Shown here piece by piece: positions 22,168 through 32,467 of a DNA stretch of 64,000 nucleotides. This stretch comes from Candida dubliniensis CD36. Taxonomy: Eukaryota; Ascomycota; Pichiomycetes; Serinales; Debaryomycetaceae. The stretch's first letter is position 1; every line of letters starts with the position of its first letter. The stretch covers positions 1,426,001 through 1,490,000 of the forward strand of contig NC_012867.1 in the NCBI RefSeq assembly GCF_000026945.1, read 5' to 3'. The translations under genes and the position numbers were made by a program. The notes beneath the pieces were generated by a model. That model had not been told where the DNA came from. It was given only the letters and a program-made list of their open reading frames with translations, and did not search any database.

Positions 22168-22409
22168 GACCAAACCAATTAAAACACAAATGAAATGATT
22201 TACAATGATCAATTAATCAACATCTTCAGAATGAAAATAGAATCTTCTAATAAAAATTGACCAATACAACATATAGCCTATAGAATCAGGCTATTTTTTT
22301 TTTAGATAGACTTTGCTAAAGAATGTAGATATTGTGATTTCAAAACCGATGAGTATTCATTATTGTTCTTCTCGTACTCTGTTGGTTTAAAGAATCCTTA
22401 ACAAAGCTA

Positions 22410-22431
22410 TGGCCACCCGCAGATTTGTAAA
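22410..22431 (+). repeat. FRE promoter element, copy 2
   Basis: Second copy, 264 bp further upstream in the same orientation. Its GC-rich CCACCCGCAG core stands out in an AT-rich region. Confidence 0.5.
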
Positions 22432-23126
22432 AAGAATAGTGGATTGCTATTGATCAACGGTTTTAGAATCAACCTACAATGGTATGATAATTAGGATCAA
22501 TGTTGATAATTCATCCTCAATTTCAATTGGGACCGTTTTATTCCAAAAAAAAAAAATAAATATCACTCATTTTGCAACAGGTTGCAATTTTTCTTTTTTG
22601 GTTTGTATATTGAATTGCCTAAAAGAGATTTGTCAAGAATGAGAATGAGAATTTAATCTGGAAAATTTGACTAACGTCAATCACTAGCTTGGCCTGACGG
22701 AAAAAAAAAGGAAACTGGACAACACACAAGCAAACATTAATGTACTTCTATTTGGCAAAATCTCTTGTATAATGACTTGACAAAAAGTAATAGGTGATTA
22801 GATGAGTCTGGGTATCCTCATAATTAGCATGCATTTCTCATTAAAAAAAAAAAAAGATAACTATATTTGAACAATATACAACAACATAAACAGAATTGAT
22901 CTACGAGTTTATAATTCTTTGTCTTTTTTCGCGTCAGATAAAAATAGATGCAAAAATGATAATGTTTCATGTCTAATTCCAAACATTCCCTTCTGTCTTC
23001 ATCATCTTGTCTAACAATTTATATAAAAAAAATAATAAATAAATCTGCCACACCCTAAATATGAATGAGAATCAGCTTTGGAAATACATACACTATTTCC
23101 TTATAATAGTGTCCAAAAAAAAATAA

Positions 23127-23208
23127 CGACAACTGCAGGACTCGAACCTGCGCGGGCAAAGCCCAAAAGATTTCTAATCTTTCTCCTTAACCACTCGGAC
23201 AAGTTGCC
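23127..23208 (-). tRNA. tRNA-Ser(AGA)
   Basis: 82 nt on the minus strand with the long variable arm of a class II tRNA. Acceptor stem GGCAACT pairs with AGTTGTC, discriminator G at 23127. The anticodon stem AAAGA/TCTTT encloses the loop TTAGAAA, giving anticodon AGA (reads UCU/UCC after inosine). The variable arm is TGGGCTTTGCCCG-like. The B box is GGTTCGAGTCC. No intron. A minus-strand run of nine T (plus 23115-23123) directly after the gene is a Pol III terminator. It is not the CAG tRNA that decodes CUG. Confidence 0.96.
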
Positions 23209-24104
23209 AAATTGTTGCAATTTTTAAACCCCATTCTTACTAAAACAATCATAAACCAGCTAAATAAAAAGATAGAAGTACTTTTTACATATTAACTCAT
23301 TTGATTCCAAAAATTATTACGCATACAGTCCGAGTATTGATACCCAGCTGATATGCGTCATAATATTTACTGTTACGTCATTGGTTGAAATTGACAAATT
23401 CTTGAGTCGTATATACTTGGACAAATCAAAGTCACCTGATGTCTTTTTTTTTTTTATCTGATTCAATTGTATTTCCGTTTTTGAAGGGACATGATAATGG
23501 ACTTGTGACCTAACTTCTAGCACATGAAGCATGCGTTGTTATTTTTGAATGAACTTTTTTTTCCGCCCGAGTTTTTTCTGGCATGGGTTTGTCATCATGG
23601 TATCACCGTCAGCATCACGATTAAAACTGATCCTAAACATTGTCAAGAAAGTCATCAGAGTATGAAAATATGCAAAGATGATTTCTTTTTACCTGGATCC
23701 AATTTCATGTTTTTTAAAGAACATTGAAATGAAAAAGCCTATAGTATCAATATGGAAGTCATAGAGAGTGGTGGTTGAATATGATACAACCTGGAGGGTT
23801 TTGTTGTGCTCCAAGTATTGTTTTTGGCCTCACTATATTGGCTTTCTGTATATTTGATTACTATAGGTGGTTACTAACAAAACAGAACAAAAAAAACTAG
23901 GATGCAAAAATTTCTAAATAATAATTTTTAATTATTATTAGAGATTGATAGTAGTTTAGGTTATATAGTTAGTTAGGATTGTTATAATTATATTATTGTT
24001 TGTGGTTATACAATTAGCTACACTGTAGGGTTCTAACTTTGATTTTGGGCAGTCATCTACCTCATGATCCACGTTTTAGATATTGTTGTATGTATGTATT
24101 GAGT
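23209..24104. other. Intergenic region between tRNA-Ser and ALG6
   Basis: 896 bp. Two small head-to-head open frames (67 and 71 codons, overlapping near 23524-23532) resemble nothing I know. TACTAAC at 23872 has no matching donor or downstream coding frame. No LTR recognised beside the tRNA. Confidence 0.5.
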
Positions 24105-25766
24105 TTATAATTTAATAATTCTATACACTAACCATAACCAAAAATAACCAAAGGCAACAAACGATATAGTTGTGTTTAAAATCACCCATAAATCAGGATA
24201 TTTCAATGGTGGATCAATAGTAAAATCAATAATATGATAAATAATCATCATGAAATAAATTATCCAAATGATCAAGTTCTTCTTGTTGGTATTTGAATTC
24301 CTTTGTGGATTAAAAATTATTAAATCAAATCCAATTAACCAATTAATTAAGAAATTAAGTACAAAATATTGCATTATTAATCCATCTTTTTTCAATAATG
24401 GATATAAACTAAATGTACCCACTGTGTTTATAAATTGAATCATAGTTATATCTTGTTGTGGGTTTATTAACAATAATAACAAAATGGGGATTAATGCAAT
24501 TAATATTGATTTTTCATGGACTTGATAAGAAAATAAATAAAATGATAATGCATTTAATGCAAACCCATAAATCATAGCGGTAATATGCAATGGTAATGAT
24601 GATGAAGATGACGATGTCGTCGTAGTTTCTGCTGATTTTCTTGTTACTGGTTTATTACTGGTCTTTATTTTATAGAAAATCAATAAATTAATTGGAATTG
24701 TTGCCAATAGCGTTGCTATCAATGTTAATTTTGATAATTGAGAAGCATCAGTAAATATTTCCCGATATTTAATCAAAATATTGGTTGTACACCAAAAATT
24801 GGCCACTTTATCTTCAAATAATCCACGATTAAATGGAAATACTCTATAGACAATTTGCAAGATTGAATCGGGATGAAACCATATAAATGGTAATAAATAT
24901 ATGAATTGAGTAATTACCACTGTTAATCCGACCAAAAAAAATTTACTTAGGGAATTCAATTGACTTAAAATATAAAAGAAAATAAATAATGAATAATACA
25001 ATCCCATTTGTTTAAAATTAATACAGCTAATAAACCAAACACTAGCCATTATTAAATTGCCTTTAATTAAATCAATTATTGAATAAATGAAAAATCCAAG
25101 CATGATAGAATTATATTGGAAATGACCATGATCAATTAAAACTAAATGAGGTTGATTGATAATTATTAAAGCAATTATGATCTGATCCATTCGATTAATA
25201 TTAGATTTTTTCCCTAAAATATTAGCTATTTTCAAAATTGAAGGAATATAAATAATCAATTCACTAATAATTGCTGTGATTCTCATAAAAGTTCTAATAT
25301 CATCTGTTTCTAATCCGCGAGATGTATTCAAGGCAAACCACGACAGGTTAATGAAATTACCTAATTTCCCACATATATATGAATGATAAGCTGTTAATAC
25401 AGGATAATCTAACCCCCAATATTGTAAATCAAAATAATACCATTGTGAAATTGGTAAATGAATAGTGAGTTCCATCCAATGTCGTTGTGCTTCAAAATCA
25501 CCAAACATTGGTGGTGTATGATATCCCAGATGACCCCCTAACCCTACTGCTGCTCTAAGTATTACTGCTGTAAGTATTAAAATATATCTTGCTGTCCATT
25601 GATCTGGTGCTTTTTCAAAATAATGAAGTAAATCATATACTGGTGATTTTTTGAAAATTGAAGTTGACCGTAAATGTTGTCCTACTTGTTTTTTCAGTGA
25701 ATAAACTACTGGTGTTGGCTCTTTTGACAACTGAGGTGCAGATTGTTTCTTTTTAGACCGAGCCAT
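24105..25766 (-). CDS. ALG6: Alg6, dolichyl-P-Glc:Man9GlcNAc2-PP-dolichol alpha-1,3-glucosyltransferase
   Basis: 553 residues from the ATG at 25766; an in-frame upstream TTG codon is not a start. It adds the first glucose to the lipid-linked oligosaccharide in the ER lumen for N-glycosylation. The conserved luminal loop GDFEAQRHWMELTIHLPISQ followed by WYYFDLQYWGLDYPVLTAYHS identifies the ALG6/ALG8 family, and the GDFEAQRHWME and LQYWGLDYP forms are those of Alg6. It carries many hydrophobic membrane spans, and a basic N-terminus (ARSKKK) faces the cytosol. A Ser/Thr-rich loop near residue 390 is low in complexity. The 5' flank contains a long T run. Confidence 0.91.
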   Translation of the reverse strand: MARSKKKQSAPQLSKEPTPVVYSLKKQVGQHLRSTSIFKKSPVYDLLHYFEKAPDQWTARYILILTAVILRAAVGLGGHLGYHTPPMFGDFEAQRHWMELTIHLPISQWYYFDLQYWGLDYPVLTAYHSYICGKLGNFINLSWFALNTSRGLETDDIRTFMRITAIISELIIYIPSILKIANILGKKSNINRMDQIIIALIIINQPHLVLIDHGHFQYNSIMLGFFIYSIIDLIKGNLIMASVWFISCINFKQMGLYYSLFIFFYILSQLNSLSKFFLVGLTVVITQFIYLLPFIWFHPDSILQIVYRVFPFNRGLFEDKVANFWCTTNILIKYREIFTDASQLSKLTLIATLLATIPINLLIFYKIKTSNKPVTRKSAETTTTSSSSSSLPLHITAMIYGFALNALSFYLFSYQVHEKSILIALIPILLLLLINPQQDITMIQFINTVGTFSLYPLLKKDGLIMQYFVLNFLINWLIGFDLIIFNPQRNSNTNKKNLIIWIIYFMMIIYHIIDFTIDPPLKYPDLWVILNTTISFVAFGYFWLWLVYRIIKL

Positions 25767-26630
25767 TGCTTTCAATGATTAGATGTGTGGATTTGAACCA
25801 GTATTGCGGATAATTGGGTTGTTGCCAAAGTTTGTGTGTATGTGTTAAGTTTTTGGTTAGGTTCTGTTCTCTTTTTTTTTTTTTTTTTTTTTCGTCTGTG
25901 AGCGAGTGAGTATGTGTATCGTGTAAATCAGAACAAAATATATTTTTTAGTCGCAATTGCACGAATAAAACAGAGGGAAGTTGGTGATTTTGCAACTCTT
26001 GACAGTGGTAGTAGAAAATGAATGGAAGTTCAGTAGAGATGTAGACTTTAGTAAAGTTTTTAATAGATATAACACTGGCACAGCAGTTGCTAGTTTATAA
26101 AATTGTGTGATAATTCACAGCTTCCCCTAGTTTTCTTTTACTTACAAAAATGTTTTACCAATAATGTTTAAATTTTCTACAATTTTTTTACCAACTTTTA
26201 CCAAAAAAAGGAACAAGTTCCAATTGACTGCCAATAACAGAATTTTTTATCTTAAGTATACAAAACTTTATAGAAAATGAAACATAATCATCAATACACT
26301 TACGAACAACCTTCTAAATAAAATACATTAAATGTTAAGATCAAAAGATCAAGAGTATAATAGGCCACTACTACGGGATATCAAATCTAGAAAAGCAAGA
26401 GAAACGCAAAAGAAGAATCTAAACTCCAAAACAAAGGCAGTTCATTGCATCGTAACTTAAAATATGAAACAATTGTAATTATTATATTGTTTCTGTAATT
26501 AATCCTTGCAAATTGTCTATTATAACAATTGTGGTGGTGCAATCTAGAAAGGTTTGACTTTTTTCAGTATAGACAATTCCAAATTTGGAATATCCATGAC
26601 CTATAATAGGTGGGTTATAGATCATTTGAT

Positions 26631-26638
26631 GACGCGTC
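26631..26638. promoter_or_regulatory. MCB palindrome GACGCGTC, copy 1
   Basis: ACGCGT (MluI cell-cycle box) in a perfect 10-base palindrome TGACGCGTCA at 26630-26639. MBF-type factors bind such sites. No annotated gene start is near. Confidence 0.45.
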
Positions 26639-26811
26639 ACACTATTTTTTATGCACAAAGAACAATACGGGGAGGGAAGGAGAAGGGCTACAAATAATTG
26701 CATTTTGATTTGACGTAGCGTCTCGTTGCATATTCAACATGGTCGCGGTCGCGGTGGTGGTGGTAATTATAATTTTTAGTTTTTTTTTTCTTTTTCACGT
26801 CTATTTTTTGC

Positions 26812-26819
26812 GACGCGTC
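26812..26819. promoter_or_regulatory. MCB palindrome GACGCGTC, copy 2
   Basis: Second identical GACGCGTC, 181 bp from the first; the related GACGTAGCGTC at 26712-26722 lies between them. Confidence 0.45.
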
Positions 26820-27931
26820 AAAAGTAATAAATCTTTTAGCCCTACTTTTTTTTTTCTTTTTCTCCCCTAGTTTTCATTTTATATTGTACAAATTTATTGT
26901 GTGAAGCCTTGTGACCAATTTTGGAAACGTTATTACCATTGTCGTGCTGTCGTAGATTTCGTGTTGTTCATGCTTGCAATCATTTATCTAATTGCTTTTT
27001 CTTTTTTTTTTTTTTGCAACTGAAATTATGATTACACTTTTTTCTTCATTCAAAATGGTGAATAACAAAGTTAATGCTAGATTAAGCAAGATATAGAAGT
27101 GGACAACCCAGGAAGAGCTAATTCCATCGTAAATGGGAACTTGTTGAATAAAGTGATTTAACTCTTGTAATCGTGTAAAATGAATAATATCTAGCTATCT
27201 AAAACCGAAACAAGGAGCAAAGCCTGTCCCAATAGGTTTCACAAAAGAAATATATGACGAGATAAAAAGGCAAACAAAACTAGTTACAAGTTATTGATCA
27301 TTAACTATAATCATATTAAATGAATTTCAATCAAATAGTGCAATTGATTATTAATCTTTTGATTTTAGCTGAAATGGCCACACTTCTTATTTCTAAAATG
27401 TTACCCAACTGGAATGGAATGGATATGGAATATTAGAAAATAGTCTTCAAAATAAAAAATTTAAAATTTAACACAAAAACCAATATTATATTACTAACTA
27501 ACTCGCCTTGCATTTTTTTCTTGTTTTGTTTCTTTTCTGGCTGCCTGCTTAATGAAATTTTTTTTTTTTATCTTTTTTGCACACCCCTTTTTCTCCTTCC
27601 AATTCTAATCCCAAGTTCTATATTCCCCCCCCAAAAAAAGCTACAACCAAAACTGAATTTATCCTTCTTTTTCTTTTATATTCTATCATACTGTGGATTT
27701 GTTCTTCATATATTATATATATCTATCATATTAGTGAAATTACACAAGAAGATAAATAACCTATACCACTTCATATTGCCCTTGAGTCAAACGTTTCCTA
27801 GATTACTCAACAGTGTTGCAAATATTTGAAAGAAAAAGGTTTTCATTCACTGAATATTTCCTATACATACATTTATCTGAGATTCTGAATACTTGTCACC
27901 ACCGTATATATCAAGTTAATCGATATCTACC

Positions 27932-30900
27932 ATGTTTCAACAACCAAACTATTCAGATCCAGCCAAGCATATCAGTACAGCATCTAGCGTATACCCTGAC
28001 TCCAATGCTGACTCACCTGAACCATCACCACGTATACCAGGCCAATTTGAACAAATAATAATACCTCGTCATAAGGAAAATCCATTTCGCACCAACAAAC
28101 CAGTAGAGCAACAGCAGCAGCAGCAGGTTAATGGTCGTGATGATGAGCATAAGTTTGAACGTATGCCGAAAGAGGGATCTAACCAGACTTTCCAATCATA
28201 TATGACTGCACGTAGTGGGGCTTATTCATTTGAAGAAGAAGATTATGAGAATGAAGTAGGCGAAGACCAACCAAGTGATAATGGCAGTGTTTACTCACAA
28301 AACCAAGAACCTCAATTAAGAAATGCACCAAGTTTCTCATCAATAAATGAATCAATATTTCATAACTCATCGAAAAATACCACACTTGCCCATAATGAGA
28401 ACGACGAAACCCCACTTATAGATAGCAGCGAGAGGTATCCTGATGAAACTCCTGTAGTTGACGATAATGGATTTCTTCACGAAATCAACCAAGAAGAAAA
28501 AGATGTTCTTGCAGATGAACCTGTTGATTCAAGTGAACCAACTTCATTACTACCAAAACAAAATTTGAGCAAGAAATTTAAAAGAGTTTCAGTGGCTTTA
28601 CAGAATACCCGAACTTCAGGGGAATCTTACAATTTTAGAAATGTATTCCAAAATAATGTGGAACAGGCGAATAAAACGGCAACTCAAGATAATACTGCTC
28701 CAGGACTTGAACGCAAAAGTACTTATTACCGGAAACTACAAGAGAAAAAGTTGCAAACATCACAAGAACAGCAAGGCACAGATGCAGAGAATATGGTGAT
28801 TACCAATGATCAATACTCAGAAGCTAGTTCCATCAGTACCAGGGCATCAAGTACGCATACCGATACTGGCGATAAAGTTGATGAACAAGACAATTATTTA
28901 GTGAAAAAGGATTCGACAAATTCGTCATCAAATTTTGTATTTCATGATAACAATTTACCATCATCGTACAACCTAGGAGGGTCCAAAGTCAATGATGACA
29001 TACCGATTCGAAAAGATTTAATTAATGATCATAAGGCACAACTGGATTTAACTGAAAGGGAACGATTGCGAATGTACAATAAATCAACGGCAATGTCGGA
29101 AGAAGGTGGGTTGAACATTGTTTACAAGGAGACAGATACCACTGATGACACATACCTGAAACCACTACCTTCTCCAACAAAATCTGAAGAAAAAGATGAT
29201 AATTTGTCTGATTTTTTCATACGAGCATTGCATTCATTTGATTCATCAACTTTACAATCCAAATCAGATGCATCTATTTGTTTATCATTTGAAAAAAATG
29301 ACATCGCCTTTCTTCATACCATTGACGAATCCGGATGGGGGGAAGTCACTCTACTAGAAACATTACAAACTGGATGGATTCCAATGAACTATTTCTCACT
29401 TGTTGTTACTTCTGGTGATGAGGAAGACGAAGATGACACGGATAGTCCTGAAGATAACGACAACAATAATAAAATCCCTAATAATCATTATTTGAAACCA
29501 TTATTACATGCTTGCGGTCAATTTCTTTCTAATCCATTAAGTCATAAAGACCGTAGAAGTAAATACACTTTTTCCATTAAAGTGATCAATTCAATTCGAG
29601 ATGGTGTTAGGTTATTATTACAGCAAACTGATTGTTTATCTAGATCCAATGAATTGGTCACCAAAAGACCAATTGTACGGAAATCACGGAAGTCTTTATT
29701 GGCAGATTGGTATAATCTTATGGTCAAGGCCAATGAATTCAAAGGTACATCAAACTACAGCAAAATAGAAATCTTGACGTTAATGGTGTATCAAGTGAGT
29801 CGTAAAGCTGTATCATTTTTAGAAATATGGTCAGCTGAAAGTAAAGAAATTATTAGTCGTGACCAGACCGGGAAAAAATTATATGATGATTTGAATGATT
29901 GTCCATTATTGAAGACCCCTCCATTGGCCAAACAAAGAATCACTGAAATCCATGGTGTATTATTTTCCTATTTAGGGTTAATTATAGGGAGATTGGATTT
30001 AATTGAACATAACCAAATTGGGTGTGATATGTTAGAAACTTTAGCTCATCAAATTATATTACTTTTACGAGAATTATTGTTTATATCAAGAACCGGATCA
30101 GAATATTCAAAGGAGAAACCTCGCGAATTGGATAGTTCTTTAGATGGGTTATTATCTTTAGTCAGTGATTTAGTTGCTAGTGTTAAAAACTTAGTGGTTA
30201 GAACTGTTAATGAAACTGAAGAAGATCGTATACACAAATTTGGTGGGCCACAATTGAATGGTGCAAGAGATTACTATTACACTCCCGAAGGAGGAGAATT
30301 ATTACAAATAGCATCAAGAATGGTTAAAGCCATTAGTGTGACAGTTGCTTCGATTAGAAAATTATTGGAGATCACTGGTGATTTCAAATTAAGTTCAGAA
30401 AGATCGTATCCAGATTATTTCAAAATGAGAATTGAACCACAAGAATTCATTAAAAAATGCTCACGGGGAATTACAAAACCACCAAAAGACATGCCAACGC
30501 AACAAGCTACTAGTGGTACTACTCCTAATGGTATTAAAGCGTATAAAGCCAACCGATATTCCATGATTCGAGCTGGTAAAACTGGTGATTTGGGCTTAAC
30601 TGATACTGGGGTCAATTACTTACAATCATTGAATAATGATGACAATGACGACCTTGATGGATCATCGCCATTTACTCTGTCAGCTCCCGAATTTAAACCA
30701 TTCACCTCGGAAGGAGGGAATGAGTCAAACAACAACAATTTTGATATCAATATCAATGACGAATTATCGGTTGATAGTAATGGGAACTTATTGGGGGGTT
30801 CATTCAAGGGGCTTGTGTATACTTTAACTAATGAAGACCTGCCACCAGAATATTTCTTTGTGTCAACATTTTTCATATGTTTCCGAAGTTTTAGTACCGG

Positions 30901-32467
30901 TATTGATTTGATAGAAGAATTGATAACTAGATTTCAAGTTGGAACTGTTAGTAATGATATCAATATTGATTTGAAGTTGAAAAAAAGAAGAAAATTAGTT
31001 GCTAGACTGTTTCAATTATGGATGGAATCGTATTGGAATCATGAAGCCGATTACAATTTATTGACGACATTAATCAATTTTTTCAATGAAGGTATGAGTG
31101 ATTATTTGCCATTGGATGCAATCAGATTGATTGATATTGGTGCAAGACTTTCGTCGAGACCATTAGTGGAAAATAGATCTAGAAGAATTAAGGACACCAA
31201 CCAATTAATCAATAGAAGTATCACCAATGTTGTCAAATCTCCAAGGAAAAATGGATCGATCCTTGGGGATGAAATCAATCGTTATTCAATGATTGATAAT
31301 TATGGGCTTTCCAAGATTAACAGCAGTAGCAGTACTAGTACTTCTTCCACCAACTCAGTGAAATCAGCAACTTTACCAATGCCACTTGGGGCCACCAGTG
31401 CTTCGAAAACATCATTATTGACATTTTCACAACTTGAAACTATTGAAAAAGTTAATCTTACTTATAGAGCAATTTTGGGTAATAGTTGGTGTTCACAAAA
31501 ATATATCAATTCGATTAAATATATCCCATTAGATTTATCAGTGTTAATGCCCAATTTCTATATAATTTGTGATCAAAGTTGGGTTTTATCAAATTATCGA
31601 CCAAATTTATTAGATTTTAATGGATTAGAAATAGCTAAACAATTAACATTATTGGAATCATATATTTTCTGCTCGATTAAACCTGATGAATTATTAAATC
31701 AAAATTATACAACCAAAAGAGCTCATTTAAAACTTGCCCCCAATGTTCGATTATCATTATTATTCACCAATTGTTTATCAGGATATGTCATTGAATCAAT
31801 ATTACAACCAAATATCACCATTAAATTAAGAATCAGTATGGTGAAAATATGGTTAAAAATAGCTATTTCATGTCTTTATTTAAGAAATTTCAATTCATTA
31901 GCTGCCATTATAACTGCTTTAGAATCTCATTTAATCACCAGGATTTCATCAATTTGGATTAAATTAGAAGATAAATATACTGAATTATACGATTATTTAT
32001 CTAGTATTATTCATCCAGAAAAAAATTATCGAATTTATCGAAATAAATTAAGGAATTTTTTAAATTCACCAATAGAATTAGATGCATCACCTATTCCTAT
32101 TGTACCTTATTTTTCATTATTTTTACAAGATTTAACTTTTATTAATGATGGTAATCCAAATTATCGTAAAGCTAATACATTTTTGAATCAAAAATTAATT
32201 AATATTGATAAATATTTGAAAATTACGAGAATTATTGCTGATATTGAATGTTTACAAATATCCTATTTAGATGATCCAAATATTCTCCCCAATGATCCTA
32301 ATTCTTCAATAGAGAATGGTGATAAACCAAATTATACGATTAATCCAGTTCCTCCATTGCAAGAATTGATTTTATTGGAATTATGGAAAATTTGTCAATT
32401 GAATAAAACCGAAGAAGATCGTGCTTGGAAATTGAGTTGTAAGATTCAACCAAGAGACGTTAGTTAG
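27932..32467 (+). CDS. SH3-domain Ras-type guanine nucleotide exchange factor (Cdc25/Sdc25-like)
   Basis: 1511 residues. Residues 1-425 are low-complexity and acidic, with a short poly-Gln. An SH3 domain follows at about 426-491 (IRALHSFDSS...GWGEVTLL...GWIPMNYF). A helical middle region comes next. The RasGEF N-terminal (REM) domain starts near 957 (LVYTLTNEDLPPEYFFVSTF), and the catalytic CDC25-homology domain runs from about 1161 to the end (with RISMVKIWLKIAISCLYLRN, and NPNYRKANTFLNQKL near the end). It would load GTP on a Ras-family GTPase. C. albicans has a separate Cdc25 (Csc25) gene, so this is probably the second, Sdc25-domain GEF; target GTPase unknown. The long leader and 2.2-kb upstream region suggest regulated expression. 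Confidence 0.88.
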   Translation: MFQQPNYSDPAKHISTASSVYPDSNADSPEPSPRIPGQFEQIIIPRHKENPFRTNKPVEQQQQQQVNGRDDEHKFERMPKEGSNQTFQSYMTARSGAYSFEEEDYENEVGEDQPSDNGSVYSQNQEPQLRNAPSFSSINESIFHNSSKNTTLAHNENDETPLIDSSERYPDETPVVDDNGFLHEINQEEKDVLADEPVDSSEPTSLLPKQNLSKKFKRVSVALQNTRTSGESYNFRNVFQNNVEQANKTATQDNTAPGLERKSTYYRKLQEKKLQTSQEQQGTDAENMVITNDQYSEASSISTRASSTHTDTGDKVDEQDNYLVKKDSTNSSSNFVFHDNNLPSSYNLGGSKVNDDIPIRKDLINDHKAQLDLTERERLRMYNKSTAMSEEGGLNIVYKETDTTDDTYLKPLPSPTKSEEKDDNLSDFFIRALHSFDSSTLQSKSDASICLSFEKNDIAFLHTIDESGWGEVTLLETLQTGWIPMNYFSLVVTSGDEEDEDDTDSPEDNDNNNKIPNNHYLKPLLHACGQFLSNPLSHKDRRSKYTFSIKVINSIRDGVRLLLQQTDCLSRSNELVTKRPIVRKSRKSLLADWYNLMVKANEFKGTSNYSKIEILTLMVYQVSRKAVSFLEIWSAESKEIISRDQTGKKLYDDLNDCPLLKTPPLAKQRITEIHGVLFSYLGLIIGRLDLIEHNQIGCDMLETLAHQIILLLRELLFISRTGSEYSKEKPRELDSSLDGLLSLVSDLVASVKNLVVRTVNETEEDRIHKFGGPQLNGARDYYYTPEGGELLQIASRMVKAISVTVASIRKLLEITGDFKLSSERSYPDYFKMRIEPQEFIKKCSRGITKPPKDMPTQQATSGTTPNGIKAYKANRYSMIRAGKTGDLGLTDTGVNYLQSLNNDDNDDLDGSSPFTLSAPEFKPFTSEGGNESNNNNFDININDELSVDSNGNLLGGSFKGLVYTLTNEDLPPEYFFVSTFFICFRSFSTGIDLIEELITRFQVGTVSNDINIDLKLKKRRKLVARLFQLWMESYWNHEADYNLLTTLINFFNEGMSDYLPLDAIRLIDIGARLSSRPLVENRSRRIKDTNQLINRSITNVVKSPRKNGSILGDEINRYSMIDNYGLSKINSSSSTSTSSTNSVKSATLPMPLGATSASKTSLLTFSQLETIEKVNLTYRAILGNSWCSQKYINSIKYIPLDLSVLMPNFYIICDQSWVLSNYRPNLLDFNGLEIAKQLTLLESYIFCSIKPDELLNQNYTTKRAHLKLAPNVRLSLLFTNCLSGYVIESILQPNITIKLRISMVKIWLKIAISCLYLRNFNSLAAIITALESHLITRISSIWIKLEDKYTELYDYLSSIIHPEKNYRIYRNKLRNFLNSPIELDASPIPIVPYFSLFLQDLTFINDGNPNYRKANTFLNQKLINIDKYLKITRIIADIECLQISYLDDPNILPNDPNSSIENGDKPNYTINPVPPLQELILLELWKICQLNKTEEDRAWKLSCKIQPRDVS

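Larger units (their letters stand above)
22009..23126. other. Ferric reductase promoter and tRNA-Ser 3' flank
   Basis: 1.1 kb. Two imperfect copies of CCACNNGCRGATTTGTAA lie at 22149-22166 and 22413-22430. TTTCGCG near 22929 is an SCB-like word in reverse. A-runs at 22543 and 22842 and general AT-richness; no gene recognised. Confidence 0.6.
25767..27931. other. Divergent region between ALG6 and the Ras-GEF gene
   Basis: 2.17 kb. It includes a ~21-base T run near 25871-25891 and a CpG-rich pocket at 26620-26820 with two GACGCGTC palindromes and a related GACGTAGCGTC. A G-rich stretch lies near 26742-26764. A 73-codon frame on the minus strand (26482-26703) lies within the pocket but resembles nothing known. 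TACTAAC at 27492 has no AG within 100 bases and is probably not a branch point. Confidence 0.55.

Noticed and set aside
23317..23727. Two small head-to-head frames (71 and 67 codons)
   Set aside because: Overlapping starts on opposite strands, no recognisable domains, and length expected by chance in AT-rich DNA.
23872..23878. TACTAAC followed by CAG on the plus strand
   Set aside because: No consensus donor upstream, and the sequence after the acceptor stops within a few codons.
25784..25830. T-loop-like GGTTCAAATCC on the minus strand upstream of ALG6
   Set aside because: The flanking bases do not pair into a T stem, and no acceptor or D arm is present, so it is not a tRNA.
26482..26703. 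73-codon minus-strand frame with a hydrophobic start
   Set aside because: No family resemblance and no other support; kept only as a note in the palindrome-cluster finding.
27492..27498. TACTAAC upstream of the Ras-GEF, possible 5'-leader intron
   Set aside because: No AG for more than 100 bases after it and no GTATGT donor before it.
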